Origin: Bacteroidales bacterium
Lineage (GTDB): Bacteria; Bacteroidota; Bacteroidia; Bacteroidales; NBLH01
DNA length: 45,013 nt
Direction of reading: 5' to 3'
NCBI GenBank assembly: GCA_016937695.1
Contig: JAFGWC010000126.1
Coordinates: 1-45,013, forward strand
The translations under genes were made by a program, and so were the position numbers. Under the pieces are notes generated by a model. The model was not told the origin of the DNA. It saw only the letters and a list, made by a program, of their open reading frames with translations, and ran no database searches. Of the stretch, positions 25,779 to 34,379 are shown in pieces (the first letter of the stretch is position 1; every line of letters starts with the position of its first letter).

Positions 25779-27197
25779 TTACCAAAATTTTATTTTCCAA
25801 ATAGCAAAAAACATCATTTTAAAAAGAATAAATCCGTGTTTGAAGCGAGAGATATTAGTATCTCCATAAATTCTCTCTTTATATGTAATCGGCAAATCAA
25901 TTATTTTCAAATTTAATTTATATGCTCCAAAAATAAGGTCGAAATCACCAAAAGGGTCAAACTCGCCAAAAAACTTCCTGTTTTTAGCAAGTCGCTGATA
26001 ATCTGAACGATACATCACTTTAGTTCCGCATAATGTATCTTTAATTTCCTGCTCTAAAATCCATGAAAATGCAAGACTAAAAAATTTATTACCAAAAATA
26101 TTTAAAGGACGCATCGCGTTTTTGTCCATCGGATACACAAGGCGCGAACCATTAATAAATTCAGCTTTTCCCGAAATTAGTGCATCGTAAAATTTCGGCA
26201 ATTCTTCGGGCGGAACTGTTAAATCGGCATCAAGTATCATAAGTATATCGCCTGTTGCCATTTCGTAAGCTTTTCGCACAGCATCTCCTTTTCCTTTTCC
26301 ATCTTGTTTGGCAATTTTAATATCAAATTTATGCTGATATTTTTGACTAACTTCCTGAATTTTACTCCATGTATCATCGGTTGAATTTCCTTCAATAAAA
26401 ATTATTTCAAGATGTTTTCCAAAATTCGGCATTCGTAAAATTGCATTTTCAATATTTCCGCTTTCGTTTCTGACAGGAATTACAACTGTTGTAGATAAAT
26501 CTTGTTTTTTTTCGATTATTGGTCTTGCAAAAACAAAATAATTTAAGCTTAAGGAATTTATAAAAGGTAATTTGCCTATTATTTTATTTATAATAAAACT
26601 TAAAACAGGAATATTTATCGGCAATAACATTCTGCGAGAAATTCTATATGTATCAAAATCAGCTAGATACAATAAGTTTTTTATGTCTTTTGCAGACAAC
26701 CAATTTTGGCGTGGACTTTTCTTTTTAATGCCAATAAATTCGCCAAACTTAAGAATTGGTTCCCAAAATAAATTATAATAAGTAAAAATTATTCTGGTAT
26801 TTGGCTTACAAACGTTTTTTAAAGAATTTAAAATATCCTGAATATTTTCGAAATATCCAATTACGTTCGACAATACAATTACATCAAATTTTTGGTTTAA
26901 AGAAATATTTTCTGCATCCATTAGTTTAAAATCAATTTCAGGATAATTAATTTTTGCCTGCTCAATCATTTTTGAGCTAAAATCGATTCCAACTTTCTGA
27001 TTTCCAATTAGTTTACTCAATGTATCGCCTGTTCCACATCCAACATCAAGAACAGACTGATTTTCGGTTAAAAAATAATTTATGTACGAAATAATATCAT
27101 TCCAATAATACGAATAGCGCCTTTTATATTTTGTATAAATTGGCGCTAATTTCTCAAAATGATTTAAAAATATTTGTTTTCTGCTATTTATCATCAA
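25779..27197 (-). CDS. SAM methyltransferase fused to GT2 glycosyltransferase
   Basis: A 472-residue fusion. Residues 1-225 are a class I SAM-dependent methyltransferase: motif I VLDVGCGTGD at 49-58, the acidic end of strand 2 in GIDFSSKM, and motif II-like DVIVLSNVIGYF. Residues about 235-472 are a family 2 glycosyltransferase of the dolichol-phosphate-mannose-synthase type. They show VVIPVRNESGNIENAI, EGNSTDDTW, the metal/UDP motif LDADL at 322-326, and the acceptor-side signature GEFDPFGDFDLIFGA. A hydrophobic C-terminal end (FILFKMMFFAIWKIKFW) suggests membrane contact. Both domains look intact. It probably sits at the inner membrane and acts on a polyprenyl-linked sugar or lipid. The substrate is unknown. 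No polysaccharide cluster surrounds it. Confidence 0.9.
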   Translation of the reverse strand: MMINSRKQIFLNHFEKLAPIYTKYKRRYSYYWNDIISYINYFLTENQSVLDVGCGTGDTLSKLIGNQKVGIDFSSKMIEQAKINYPEIDFKLMDAENISLNQKFDVIVLSNVIGYFENIQDILNSLKNVCKPNTRIIFTYYNLFWEPILKFGEFIGIKKKSPRQNWLSAKDIKNLLYLADFDTYRISRRMLLPINIPVLSFIINKIIGKLPFINSLSLNYFVFARPIIEKKQDLSTTVVIPVRNESGNIENAILRMPNFGKHLEIIFIEGNSTDDTWSKIQEVSQKYQHKFDIKIAKQDGKGKGDAVRKAYEMATGDILMILDADLTVPPEELPKFYDALISGKAEFINGSRLVYPMDKNAMRPLNIFGNKFFSLAFSWILEQEIKDTLCGTKVMYRSDYQRLAKNRKFFGEFDPFGDFDLIFGAYKLNLKIIDLPITYKERIYGDTNISRFKHGFILFKMMFFAIWKIKFW

Positions 27198-27218
27198 ATA
27201 AAATAAATTGTTTTATTG

Positions 27219-27349
27219 TCAAATTACTATTATTCTAATCACTAATTTACTTTTCAAATTTCAAATTATAAAAAAACCAATAACCATTTACTAATACTCT
27301 AATTACCAATAAACTAATTACTAATTTACTTTCTACTTTACAAACTTTT
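27219..27349. repeat. 131-base G-free tract with degenerate CTAAT repeats
   Basis: The plus strand contains no G from 27219 to 27349, between lpdA and the methyltransferase-GT2 gene (both minus strand), so the minus-strand transcript would contain no C there. Near-identical 20-base segments occur at 27235-27255 and 27314-27333, within looser CTAATTAC-type repeats. Function unknown. Confidence 0.6.
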
Positions 27350-27366
27350 GTCTTTTATCTTGTTCC

Positions 27367-28755
27367 TTAAATATGTATTACTTCATCGTAAGCAGCAGCT
27401 GCGGCTTCCATAATTGCCTCAGACATAGTTGGATGCGGATGAATTGATTTTATTAATTCCATTCCTGTAATTTCCATTTTTCTGGCAACAACAAGCTCGC
27501 CAACCATTTCGGTAACATTTGCGCCAATTAAATGTCCGCCTAATAATTCGCCATGTTCAGCATCGAAAATTAATTTAACAAAACCTTCTCTTGCTCCGGC
27601 AGCGCTTGCTTTTCCTGATGCTGTAAAAGGAAATTTACCAACTTTTATATCAATTCCTGCATCTTTTGCCTGCTGTTCAGTCATTCCAACCGATGCAACT
27701 TCCGGAGTTGTATAAGTACAGCCGGGAATATTCTTATAATCAACAAGTTGCGGATTATGTCCGGCAATTTTTTCAACACAAGTAATTCCTTCGGCAGAAG
27801 CAACATGAGCAAGTGCAGGTCCGGCAACTATATCCCCAATTGCATAAACACCTTCAATATTTGTTTGATAATATTGGTTTACCTTGATTTTATCTTTTTC
27901 TACTTCAATTCCTAATTCTTCTATTCCGATATTTTCTATATTCGATTTAATTCCAACAGCAGAAAGAACAATTTCGGCTTCGTGAACTTCTTCGCCTTTT
28001 TTTGTTTTAATTGTTACTTTGCAATTTTCGCCCGAAGTATCAACAGTTTCGACTGAAGAATCAAGCATTACTTTAATTTTTTTCTTTTTAAATTCGCGAG
28101 CTAAGGTTTTAGATACTTCTTCGTCTTCCAAAGGAACCATATTTGGCAAAAACTCAACAATTGTAACATCTGTTCCCATTATTTTGTAGAAATAAGCCAA
28201 TTCGGTTCCAATAGCTCCGGAGCCAACAACTATCATAGATTTTGGCAGTTTTGGCAAACTAAGTGCTTGACGATAACCAATTATTTTTTTTCCGTCTTGC
28301 TTTAAATTTGGAAGCTCTTTTGAACGCGCACCGGTTGCCAAAATAAAGTTTTTTGCATTATAAAGAGTTTTATTTCCCTTATTATCAATAACTTCTACTG
28401 TTTTATTATCAATAAGTTTTCCAAAACCGTTAATTGTTTCTATTTTATTTTTCTTAAAAAGATATTCAATGCCTTTGCTCATTCCGGCAGCAACATCTCT
28501 ACTTCTTTGAATAATTTTTTCGAAATTAATTTTTACATCAGATACTTCAATTCCATAATCTTCTGCTTGATTTATATATTCGTAAACCTGAGCACTTTTT
28601 AATAAAGATTTTGTTGGAATACAGCCCCAATTAAGACAAATTCCGCCTAATTCAGATTTTTCGATAACTGCCGTTTTCATTCCTAATTGAGAAGCTCTGA
28701 TTGCAGCAACATAACCTCCCGGACCACTGCCAATTACTATTAAATCATATTCCAT
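27367..28755 (-). CDS. lpdA: Dihydrolipoyl dehydrogenase (E3)
   Basis: A 462-residue FAD enzyme that reoxidises the lipoyl group of 2-oxoacid dehydrogenase or glycine cleavage complexes using NAD+. It has the FAD-binding GSGPGGYVAAIRASQLG (9-25), the redox disulphide Cys40/Cys45 in GGICLNWGCIPTKS, the NAD-binding VVGSGAIGTELAYF, the second FAD motif VYAIGDIVAGPALAHVAS, and the catalytic HPHPTMSE at 439-446 (His441, Glu446). All functional residues are present. It is encoded alone, with no E1, E2 or glycine-cleavage genes nearby, so the complex it serves is not shown by context. Confidence 0.96.
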   Translation of the reverse strand: MEYDLIVIGSGPGGYVAAIRASQLGMKTAVIEKSELGGICLNWGCIPTKSLLKSAQVYEYINQAEDYGIEVSDVKINFEKIIQRSRDVAAGMSKGIEYLFKKNKIETINGFGKLIDNKTVEVIDNKGNKTLYNAKNFILATGARSKELPNLKQDGKKIIGYRQALSLPKLPKSMIVVGSGAIGTELAYFYKIMGTDVTIVEFLPNMVPLEDEEVSKTLAREFKKKKIKVMLDSSVETVDTSGENCKVTIKTKKGEEVHEAEIVLSAVGIKSNIENIGIEELGIEVEKDKIKVNQYYQTNIEGVYAIGDIVAGPALAHVASAEGITCVEKIAGHNPQLVDYKNIPGCTYTTPEVASVGMTEQQAKDAGIDIKVGKFPFTASGKASAAGAREGFVKLIFDAEHGELLGGHLIGANVTEMVGELVVARKMEITGMELIKSIHPHPTMSEAIMEAAAAAYDEVIHI

Positions 28756-28878
28756 AATCTGTTTTTTTTAATGTTTAATTTGTTTGCGAAAATAATATCT
28801 TTAAAGAGGAATTAAAAATTATTATAAAGTTAAAAGTTTATAAAGTTTGTGATGTTTTCAAATTACAGTATGCATATT

Positions 28879-28941
28879 TAAATTGATATTTGTAAATTGT
28901 TCTTTGTAAATTGATATTTCAAAATAATTTTCGTAATTTAG
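28879..28941 (+). promoter_or_regulatory. Candidate amrA promoter with direct repeats
   Basis: TTG at 28911-28913 and TAATTTAG at 28934-28941 (one mismatch to TAnnTTTG) are 20 bases apart. TAAATTGATATTT occurs exactly twice (28879-28891 and 28907-28919), with TTTGTAAATTG also twice (28889-28899 and 28903-28913). The second copies overlap the -33 element, so a repressor or activator could bind there. Confidence 0.45.
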
Positions 28942-28963
28942 AAATAATCAAACAACAAAAAAG

Positions 28964-29497
28964 ATGTATAAAGCCAAAACTTCATTCGCAAAACTTGCAA
29001 TCGACACAATATTTGCATTGATTAAAGATAAAGATATCAGTAAAATAAAAACTAAAGATATTTCTACTGAATTTATGGTAAAGCTGGCTTGTTTTGTATC
29101 AATTCATATGAAAGATGGCAGTTTGCGAAGTTGCATTGGAACAATTGAGCCAAGAGAAGAAAATCTTTATTTAGAAATAATTTCAAATGCGGTTTCTGCT
29201 TCAACAAAAGATTCCAGATTTTCGCCTTTAAAAATTGATGAACTTGATAATATTGTAGTTTCTGTTGATGTTTTATCTAAACCCGAAATTATTAATAATA
29301 TTTCTGAATTAAATCCTAAAAAATATGGCGTAATTGTAACAGACGGCGCTTTTAATCGCGGTGTATTACTTCCTGATATTGAAGGAATTAACACTATTGA
29401 AAATCAATTAAATATTGTAAAGCGAAAAGCAGGTTTATCGTCTGTTGAAAACAAATTTTTAAAAATATATTCTTTTACTTCAACAAGATACCACTAA
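28964..29497 (+). CDS. amrA: AMMECR1-domain protein (AmmeMemoRadiSam system protein A)
   Basis: A 177-residue cytoplasmic protein made of one AMMECR1 domain. The conserved motif is LRSCIGTIEP (about 46-55), followed by ISNAVSASTKDSRFSPL and 'GVIVTDGAFNRGVLLPDI' (the substrate-like groove). AMMECR1 proteins often occur with a MEMO protein and a dedicated radical SAM enzyme as the 'AmmeMemoRadiSam' set, whose biochemical role in bacteria is not established. Both partners are present in this window at 39131-41014, so all three components are retained, but this gene is about 10 kb away and on the opposite strand. It has its own promoter candidate and converges on the giant ligase gene. Confidence 0.92.
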   Translation: MYKAKTSFAKLAIDTIFALIKDKDISKIKTKDISTEFMVKLACFVSIHMKDGSLRSCIGTIEPREENLYLEIISNAVSASTKDSRFSPLKIDELDNIVVSVDVLSKPEIINNISELNPKKYGVIVTDGAFNRGVLLPDIEGINTIENQLNIVKRKAGLSSVENKFLKIYSFTSTRYH

Positions 29498-29593
29498 ACC
29501 GACTAATATGTTAATAAAAATCACAGCGTGAATTGTTGATTAGTTTCTATTTGTTACAATAATTCGCGTCGCTACTATTATAATAAATAAAAC

Positions 29594-32500
29594 TTAAATA
29601 TATCTGACCAAAGCTCCCCATTTTTTATCAACTTTAAAATTGTGTTTTAAATAATAATTTCCAAGCAAAAAATGAGCTTTAACTATTTTTATTCCTTTAC
29701 TTGACATTCTTGTAAAAAAATCTTCAACCATTGCAGAACCAATTCCTTTTCCTTGCAAAGAATCTGTTATTGCACTTCCATCAAGTAAAACTACATCGTC
29801 TTCTAAAATTTTATAGCATAATCCGCCAATAACTCTTTCGTTATTATCAATTACAACAAAATGTTTATCCATTTTCGAAATTGTTTTTGGATAATTTACT
29901 TTGTAAAATAATTGATATAATTGTCCAACTTCGCTTGGATGAAGCGGTTCTCTAAAATTATAAAACTCGCCATTTTTATCTTTAAGTTGAGAATTAATAA
30001 TTACTTGTTCCTGAGTTGCTGCTTTTATTTTATCCAAGTTAAAAGTTTGTTCATCTTGCTTTTTCGGGAAAACCATTTTACTAAAAACAATTTTGTCATC
30101 TTTTATTTTCATAAAATTCTGCAAATCAGATAATTCTATTAATTGCATTGCTGAAATTTTAGGATTTTTTTGCAATTTAAACAGTAATTTATCGAATATT
30201 TCCTGTACTTGTTTTTCTGAATCTTTAAAATATGTATTTCTAAACAAAACATATCGAATTATATCAGGCAATTTTTGAAGTTTGTAAAGTTCATAAAGTT
30301 CAAAAATAGTTTGTTCTTTAGAATTTGAACTTGCATTTGGTGTAATTTTTATCCAATCTTCATATCTGTCAATTGCATTATGAAGTGCTAAAGGCAAATA
30401 ATATTTCTCTTTAGTTTCATTTATGTATAAATCCAGATAATCGTTTAAATTATTATTATCATCAAAAATAATTGGATTGGTTTGCATATCAGTTTTTAAA
30501 TTAAAAAGAAACTCATCTGCTTTTTCGCGACCAAAAGCTTCGTTACAAGCATCAAAAATCCAAGTAATTTTCAGTTGCTTTTTTACCCAAGGATAATGCG
30601 CCCAAGTTCTGCAATAAAACTCTCTTATTAAAGGCGAAATTAACGAAATTGTATTGTCGTATTCTTTCCAACCGCTAATTGTTATAATGCTTGTTGTATC
30701 TCTAAAATCCATAATAGGCACAACAACATTATTTGGCGAAATAGTGCCTGTAATAATTTTGTATCCGCTACTTATCCATGCTTTAAAAAATATTGTAAAT
30801 GCCTGAATAAAAAGCTTTCGCCAAGCATGAGCTTTTATTTTTCCGGCTGTCCAACTATCTATTTCAGAGTATTCTCTGATTTTATCCCAAACAGTAAGTT
30901 CGCCCAAATATTTTGTGGTTCTAATACCTAGCGAAAGCATTGAACAACCCAATGCAGGCAATGGTTTTGAGCCAAAAGGATATCCTGAAATTGTAGCTAT
31001 CCAGTATAAAGATTCGTAATTTGGTTCGGGTTTCATTTGTTTGCTAACAACCATGTGCAAATCGAAATGTTTTCCTTGTATTGTATTGATACTCAATCTA
31101 TAATGACGATATTCTCTAAAAGAAACTAATCGGCTTATCCATATTCCGCCTTTAGGCACTTGGCTTAAATCGAAATCATGCTCTTCAAAAGCTAAAATTA
31201 CCGATTGTTTTAAGAAAAGAGTTTGGCTGAAAAGATTTGTAAATCGCTCAATCTCCTCTTCCATTATTCCTGTATCGTAAACAATTCTGTATTCTATATC
31301 GCTTTTTGAATATTTAGGAGTTGTTTCTTTTAGTTTTGTTTCGAAAATTTCAAATAACTTAAAAAAGTATTTTTCGGCAAGTTTCGACAATTCGGGTTCA
31401 ACTCTGTGAAGAATCCAACTAGCTAATTCTGAACGAATTGAGATATAATATTTTGTATTATTGCTTGCAAAATTAAACAGTAACTTTAAAATGTTTTCGA
31501 ATTGTTTTCGAGCATTTTCTTCGGCAGGCCATTCAAGTTGTGTTCTGTAGTTATAAAGTCTTTTTCTTAAAAAGTCTAATTGTTGCTGGCCAAAATTGCT
31601 ATTTGCAATTTCTTTAATCGATTCTTCAGTTAAAAACGACAAGCCTGATTTTACAAATGCAGGAAAAGTTCTGCTAAAATCAGGATCAGGATCTTCAACT
31701 AATAAAATTCTGTAAGCTAAAACTCTTATTTCTTCTTCGCCATGGCACGAAAGAGCTTCTAATCTTCGCCTTACAACATAAGTTATTTTTTCGTCAAAAG
31801 AGCTAAACATTTGACCTAATTGAGTTATGGAATTTTTTGCCGTTTCAAAATCGCAATATAAAGCACTTGAAATAAGACTGTTAACAAAAACCAATTTTTG
31901 ATCGCTAATGTGTTTTAAAACAGGCAATTCGCTTGTTGAATATATTTTTTCTGTAAATTTAGGCCGGCAAACATAATACGAAAGACACTTAAAAGGCAAG
32001 TCCCAGCCTTCTTTTACAGGTGCAAAAGCAATAAATTCCGGATTCCCAATCCAAAGTTTTGGCTGACGTGCAATTCGGCCAATATCAATTGTTTTTATTG
32101 AACTGTGATAAATTAAATCGCCAATTAAAAATTTATCGTCTTCTACATGCTTAACTTTCAGATATTGAGATGTTTGCCTGTTTTCTATTCCTGATTTTTT
32201 TAAAACAATATCATTTTCAAGTATTCCTAAATCTCTAAAAAACCAGCGAGGAATAACAATTTCAACATCTTTAACTTTAAGTCTTATATGATTAGAAACA
32301 TAAAGTTTTTCGATAGTTTCGGCAAAATTTTCTTCTATTTTTTTTCTGTTATACGAGCCTTTTGGAGTTAATTCGCCTTTTTCGCTTGAAAATTCGCGTT
32401 TTAGAATGGTAAAATTAACAACTCTTTCGTAAGTTGGAACGTCTTTATTTGCATGCATTACAATTTGATGATAATATTCTTGTTCTGCATCATCATTTTG

Positions 32501-34174
32501 ATGAATAATTTTTGTTTCGTTATCGGGAACAATTAACAGAACGTTGTATGGACGCGCATCTCCAACTAAAAAAGCCTGTTTAATTCCCGGAACTCCGGTA
32601 AATTTTTGTTCAACAGTTTTAGGAGCTATTGTTTGGCCTTTATTATTTTTGTAAATGTCTTTAACTCTGTCAATTATCTCATAAAAACCATCTTTGGTAA
32701 CAGTAAAAATATCACCTGTAGAAAGCCAATATTCATCATCATTTTTTGATGGAAAAGGGATAATTTTTTCCGGGCCTTTATCGTTTTCGAGATAATGGGC
32801 GATATAATGTCCGCTAAGCATAAGTTCGCCATTGTCTTTAAGCTTTGCATAAACGCCCGGCAACATAATTCCGGTAGAATTTTTACGATATTTTCCGGGC
32901 GGAGTCATTGTTATTCCGCCTGTGGCTTCGGTCATTCCAAATCCACTACTTAAATTTATATTGTTATTTTCGAAAAAAGTAAAAGTTTTAGAATCGAGAT
33001 ATCCCGCTGCCGACAATCCCCATTTTAAATTTAAACCAATTACATTTTTAATAATTGTTTCTTTGTCATCCGCATCTTTTTTACTTAAATTGTCATGAAT
33101 TTTATCGTGTAATTGCTGCCAACGAACCGGAACGCTAATAAATCCGCTTGGATTTACAATTGGAAACAAGGAAAGTAAAGTATCAGCAGAAGCATTGCCT
33201 GTAAAAGTGTAAGTGCCTCGCCAATAAATCATTCCAAGCATTTCTAAATATCTGCCGAAAGTGTGAAATAAAGGTAAAAAACAAAGCAAAGTTTCGTTTC
33301 GGCCAACACTTGGCAAAGCAGCATGGCGCGCAAAACGTTTTGAAACCAAATTATAAATCGAAAACGAAACACCTTTTGGTAATCCTGTGCTTCCTGATGT
33401 GAACATTGTTGTTGCTACTTGATTTATTTTTTTTATTTTTCTTTTAGATAAAATTTCATCAATTTCATTATTGTCTAAAAGAGTAGTTTCATATCCAAGA
33501 AACTGAATATCAGCATCTTGATTTTTAACAATATCATTTAAAACAAAAATTTTAAAATAATTTTTAGTTTTTTTTCTTACTTCAATTAATATATTTAGTT
33601 TTTCTTCTGAATCGCAAACGGCGATATTAATTTCAACAGAATCGAAAACAGGAACTAAAGTGTTGGTTTTGAAATGAGTGCTTAAAGGCGAATCAAAAAT
33701 ATCGTAAAATAAACAAGCAAGATCGCAAGAAGCAGATTCTACGCTGTTGTCAGAATAAATTGCAACACGCGGATTTTCGGATTGATTTTTATAAAAAACG
33801 GCTGCAATTTCTCTTGTCATTCGGTTAATTTGCTCGTATGTCCAAAAAGCAGGAATTTCTTTAGACATATCCTGAAAAAGCACTTTTTTTGAAAGCTCTT
33901 TTACTCTTAAATCGAATAAATCTTTTAATGAAAAGTTTATTTTTTGAATTATTTTAAAAACATCTTCTGCCCAATTATTTCTAATGTTATAATCAATTAA
34001 AGTTTCTAAAAAATCGGGATGTCCTGATTTATCAAGATAATAGCGCCATTGTTGTTCGCTAATTTGCTGATTATCAGAAGATAATATTTCAAAAACGGCT
34101 TTTGCAATTTCGTTTGCTTTTGAGTTATCTATTTTATTATTGATATACGATTTTAATATTTCAGCTTTGTTCAT
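29594..34174 (-). CDS. Giant fusion: AMP-forming acyl ligase, unknown core, GNAT acetyltransferase
   Basis: A 1,526-residue protein. After a helical N-terminus, residues about 85-625 form an AMP-dependent acyl-CoA synthetase/ligase. It has TMFTSGSTGLPKGV at 256-269, GFGMTEATGG at 411-420, STGD at 485-488, DRVKDIYKNNKGQ at 502-514 and the C-terminal LTPKGSYNRKK at 602-612 (Lys605 is the likely catalytic Lys). Residues about 630-1385 are unassigned. They are rich in aromatic and charged residues, with helical repeats around 760-1000, and show no motif I trust. Residues about 1405-1526 are a GNAT N-acetyltransferase with acyl-CoA-binding QGKGIGSAMVEDF. No phosphopantetheine carrier domain is visible. 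I infer acyl-CoA or acyl-AMP produced by the first domain and transferred by the last, perhaps onto an amine or protein lysine. Substrates are unknown. Confidence 0.88.
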   Translation of the reverse strand: MNKAEILKSYINNKIDNSKANEIAKAVFEILSSDNQQISEQQWRYYLDKSGHPDFLETLIDYNIRNNWAEDVFKIIQKINFSLKDLFDLRVKELSKKVLFQDMSKEIPAFWTYEQINRMTREIAAVFYKNQSENPRVAIYSDNSVESASCDLACLFYDIFDSPLSTHFKTNTLVPVFDSVEINIAVCDSEEKLNILIEVRKKTKNYFKIFVLNDIVKNQDADIQFLGYETTLLDNNEIDEILSKRKIKKINQVATTMFTSGSTGLPKGVSFSIYNLVSKRFARHAALPSVGRNETLLCFLPLFHTFGRYLEMLGMIYWRGTYTFTGNASADTLLSLFPIVNPSGFISVPVRWQQLHDKIHDNLSKKDADDKETIIKNVIGLNLKWGLSAAGYLDSKTFTFFENNNINLSSGFGMTEATGGITMTPPGKYRKNSTGIMLPGVYAKLKDNGELMLSGHYIAHYLENDKGPEKIIPFPSKNDDEYWLSTGDIFTVTKDGFYEIIDRVKDIYKNNKGQTIAPKTVEQKFTGVPGIKQAFLVGDARPYNVLLIVPDNETKIIHQNDDAEQEYYHQIVMHANKDVPTYERVVNFTILKREFSSEKGELTPKGSYNRKKIEENFAETIEKLYVSNHIRLKVKDVEIVIPRWFFRDLGILENDIVLKKSGIENRQTSQYLKVKHVEDDKFLIGDLIYHSSIKTIDIGRIARQPKLWIGNPEFIAFAPVKEGWDLPFKCLSYYVCRPKFTEKIYSTSELPVLKHISDQKLVFVNSLISSALYCDFETAKNSITQLGQMFSSFDEKITYVVRRRLEALSCHGEEEIRVLAYRILLVEDPDPDFSRTFPAFVKSGLSFLTEESIKEIANSNFGQQQLDFLRKRLYNYRTQLEWPAEENARKQFENILKLLFNFASNNTKYYISIRSELASWILHRVEPELSKLAEKYFFKLFEIFETKLKETTPKYSKSDIEYRIVYDTGIMEEEIERFTNLFSQTLFLKQSVILAFEEHDFDLSQVPKGGIWISRLVSFREYRHYRLSINTIQGKHFDLHMVVSKQMKPEPNYESLYWIATISGYPFGSKPLPALGCSMLSLGIRTTKYLGELTVWDKIREYSEIDSWTAGKIKAHAWRKLFIQAFTIFFKAWISSGYKIITGTISPNNVVVPIMDFRDTTSIITISGWKEYDNTISLISPLIREFYCRTWAHYPWVKKQLKITWIFDACNEAFGREKADEFLFNLKTDMQTNPIIFDDNNNLNDYLDLYINETKEKYYLPLALHNAIDRYEDWIKITPNASSNSKEQTIFELYELYKLQKLPDIIRYVLFRNTYFKDSEKQVQEIFDKLLFKLQKNPKISAMQLIELSDLQNFMKIKDDKIVFSKMVFPKKQDEQTFNLDKIKAATQEQVIINSQLKDKNGEFYNFREPLHPSEVGQLYQLFYKVNYPKTISKMDKHFVVIDNNERVIGGLCYKILEDDVVLLDGSAITDSLQGKGIGSAMVEDFFTRMSSKGIKIVKAHFLLGNYYLKHNFKVDKKWGALVRYI

Positions 34175-34379
34175 TATTAATGATTTTTTATACTTATTTC
34201 AAAGTTAAAAAAATAAAGTAAATATATGTACTCTTATTATTTTTAAAAAAGATTTATTTGTGCTTATAATAGCAAGAAAAATAGCTTAATTTTGCGTGAT
34301 TTTAAAATATAAATAATGTGTTTTTTCAGTATAAATATCTGTAAATAAACAAATAACAAATAATTTACAAATTAAATTT

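Noticed and set aside
29498..29593. Hairpin between the convergent amrA and giant ligase genes
   Set aside because: Only a short CGTGAATT/AATTCGCG match with a mismatch and a long loop, and no T-run.
30700..30800. Kinase-like catalytic loop in the giant protein's core (GTISPNNVVV followed by MDF)
   Set aside because: It recalls the HGDLxPxNILV loop, but the His and catalytic Asp are missing and no other kinase motif is seen. Not enough to assign a fold.
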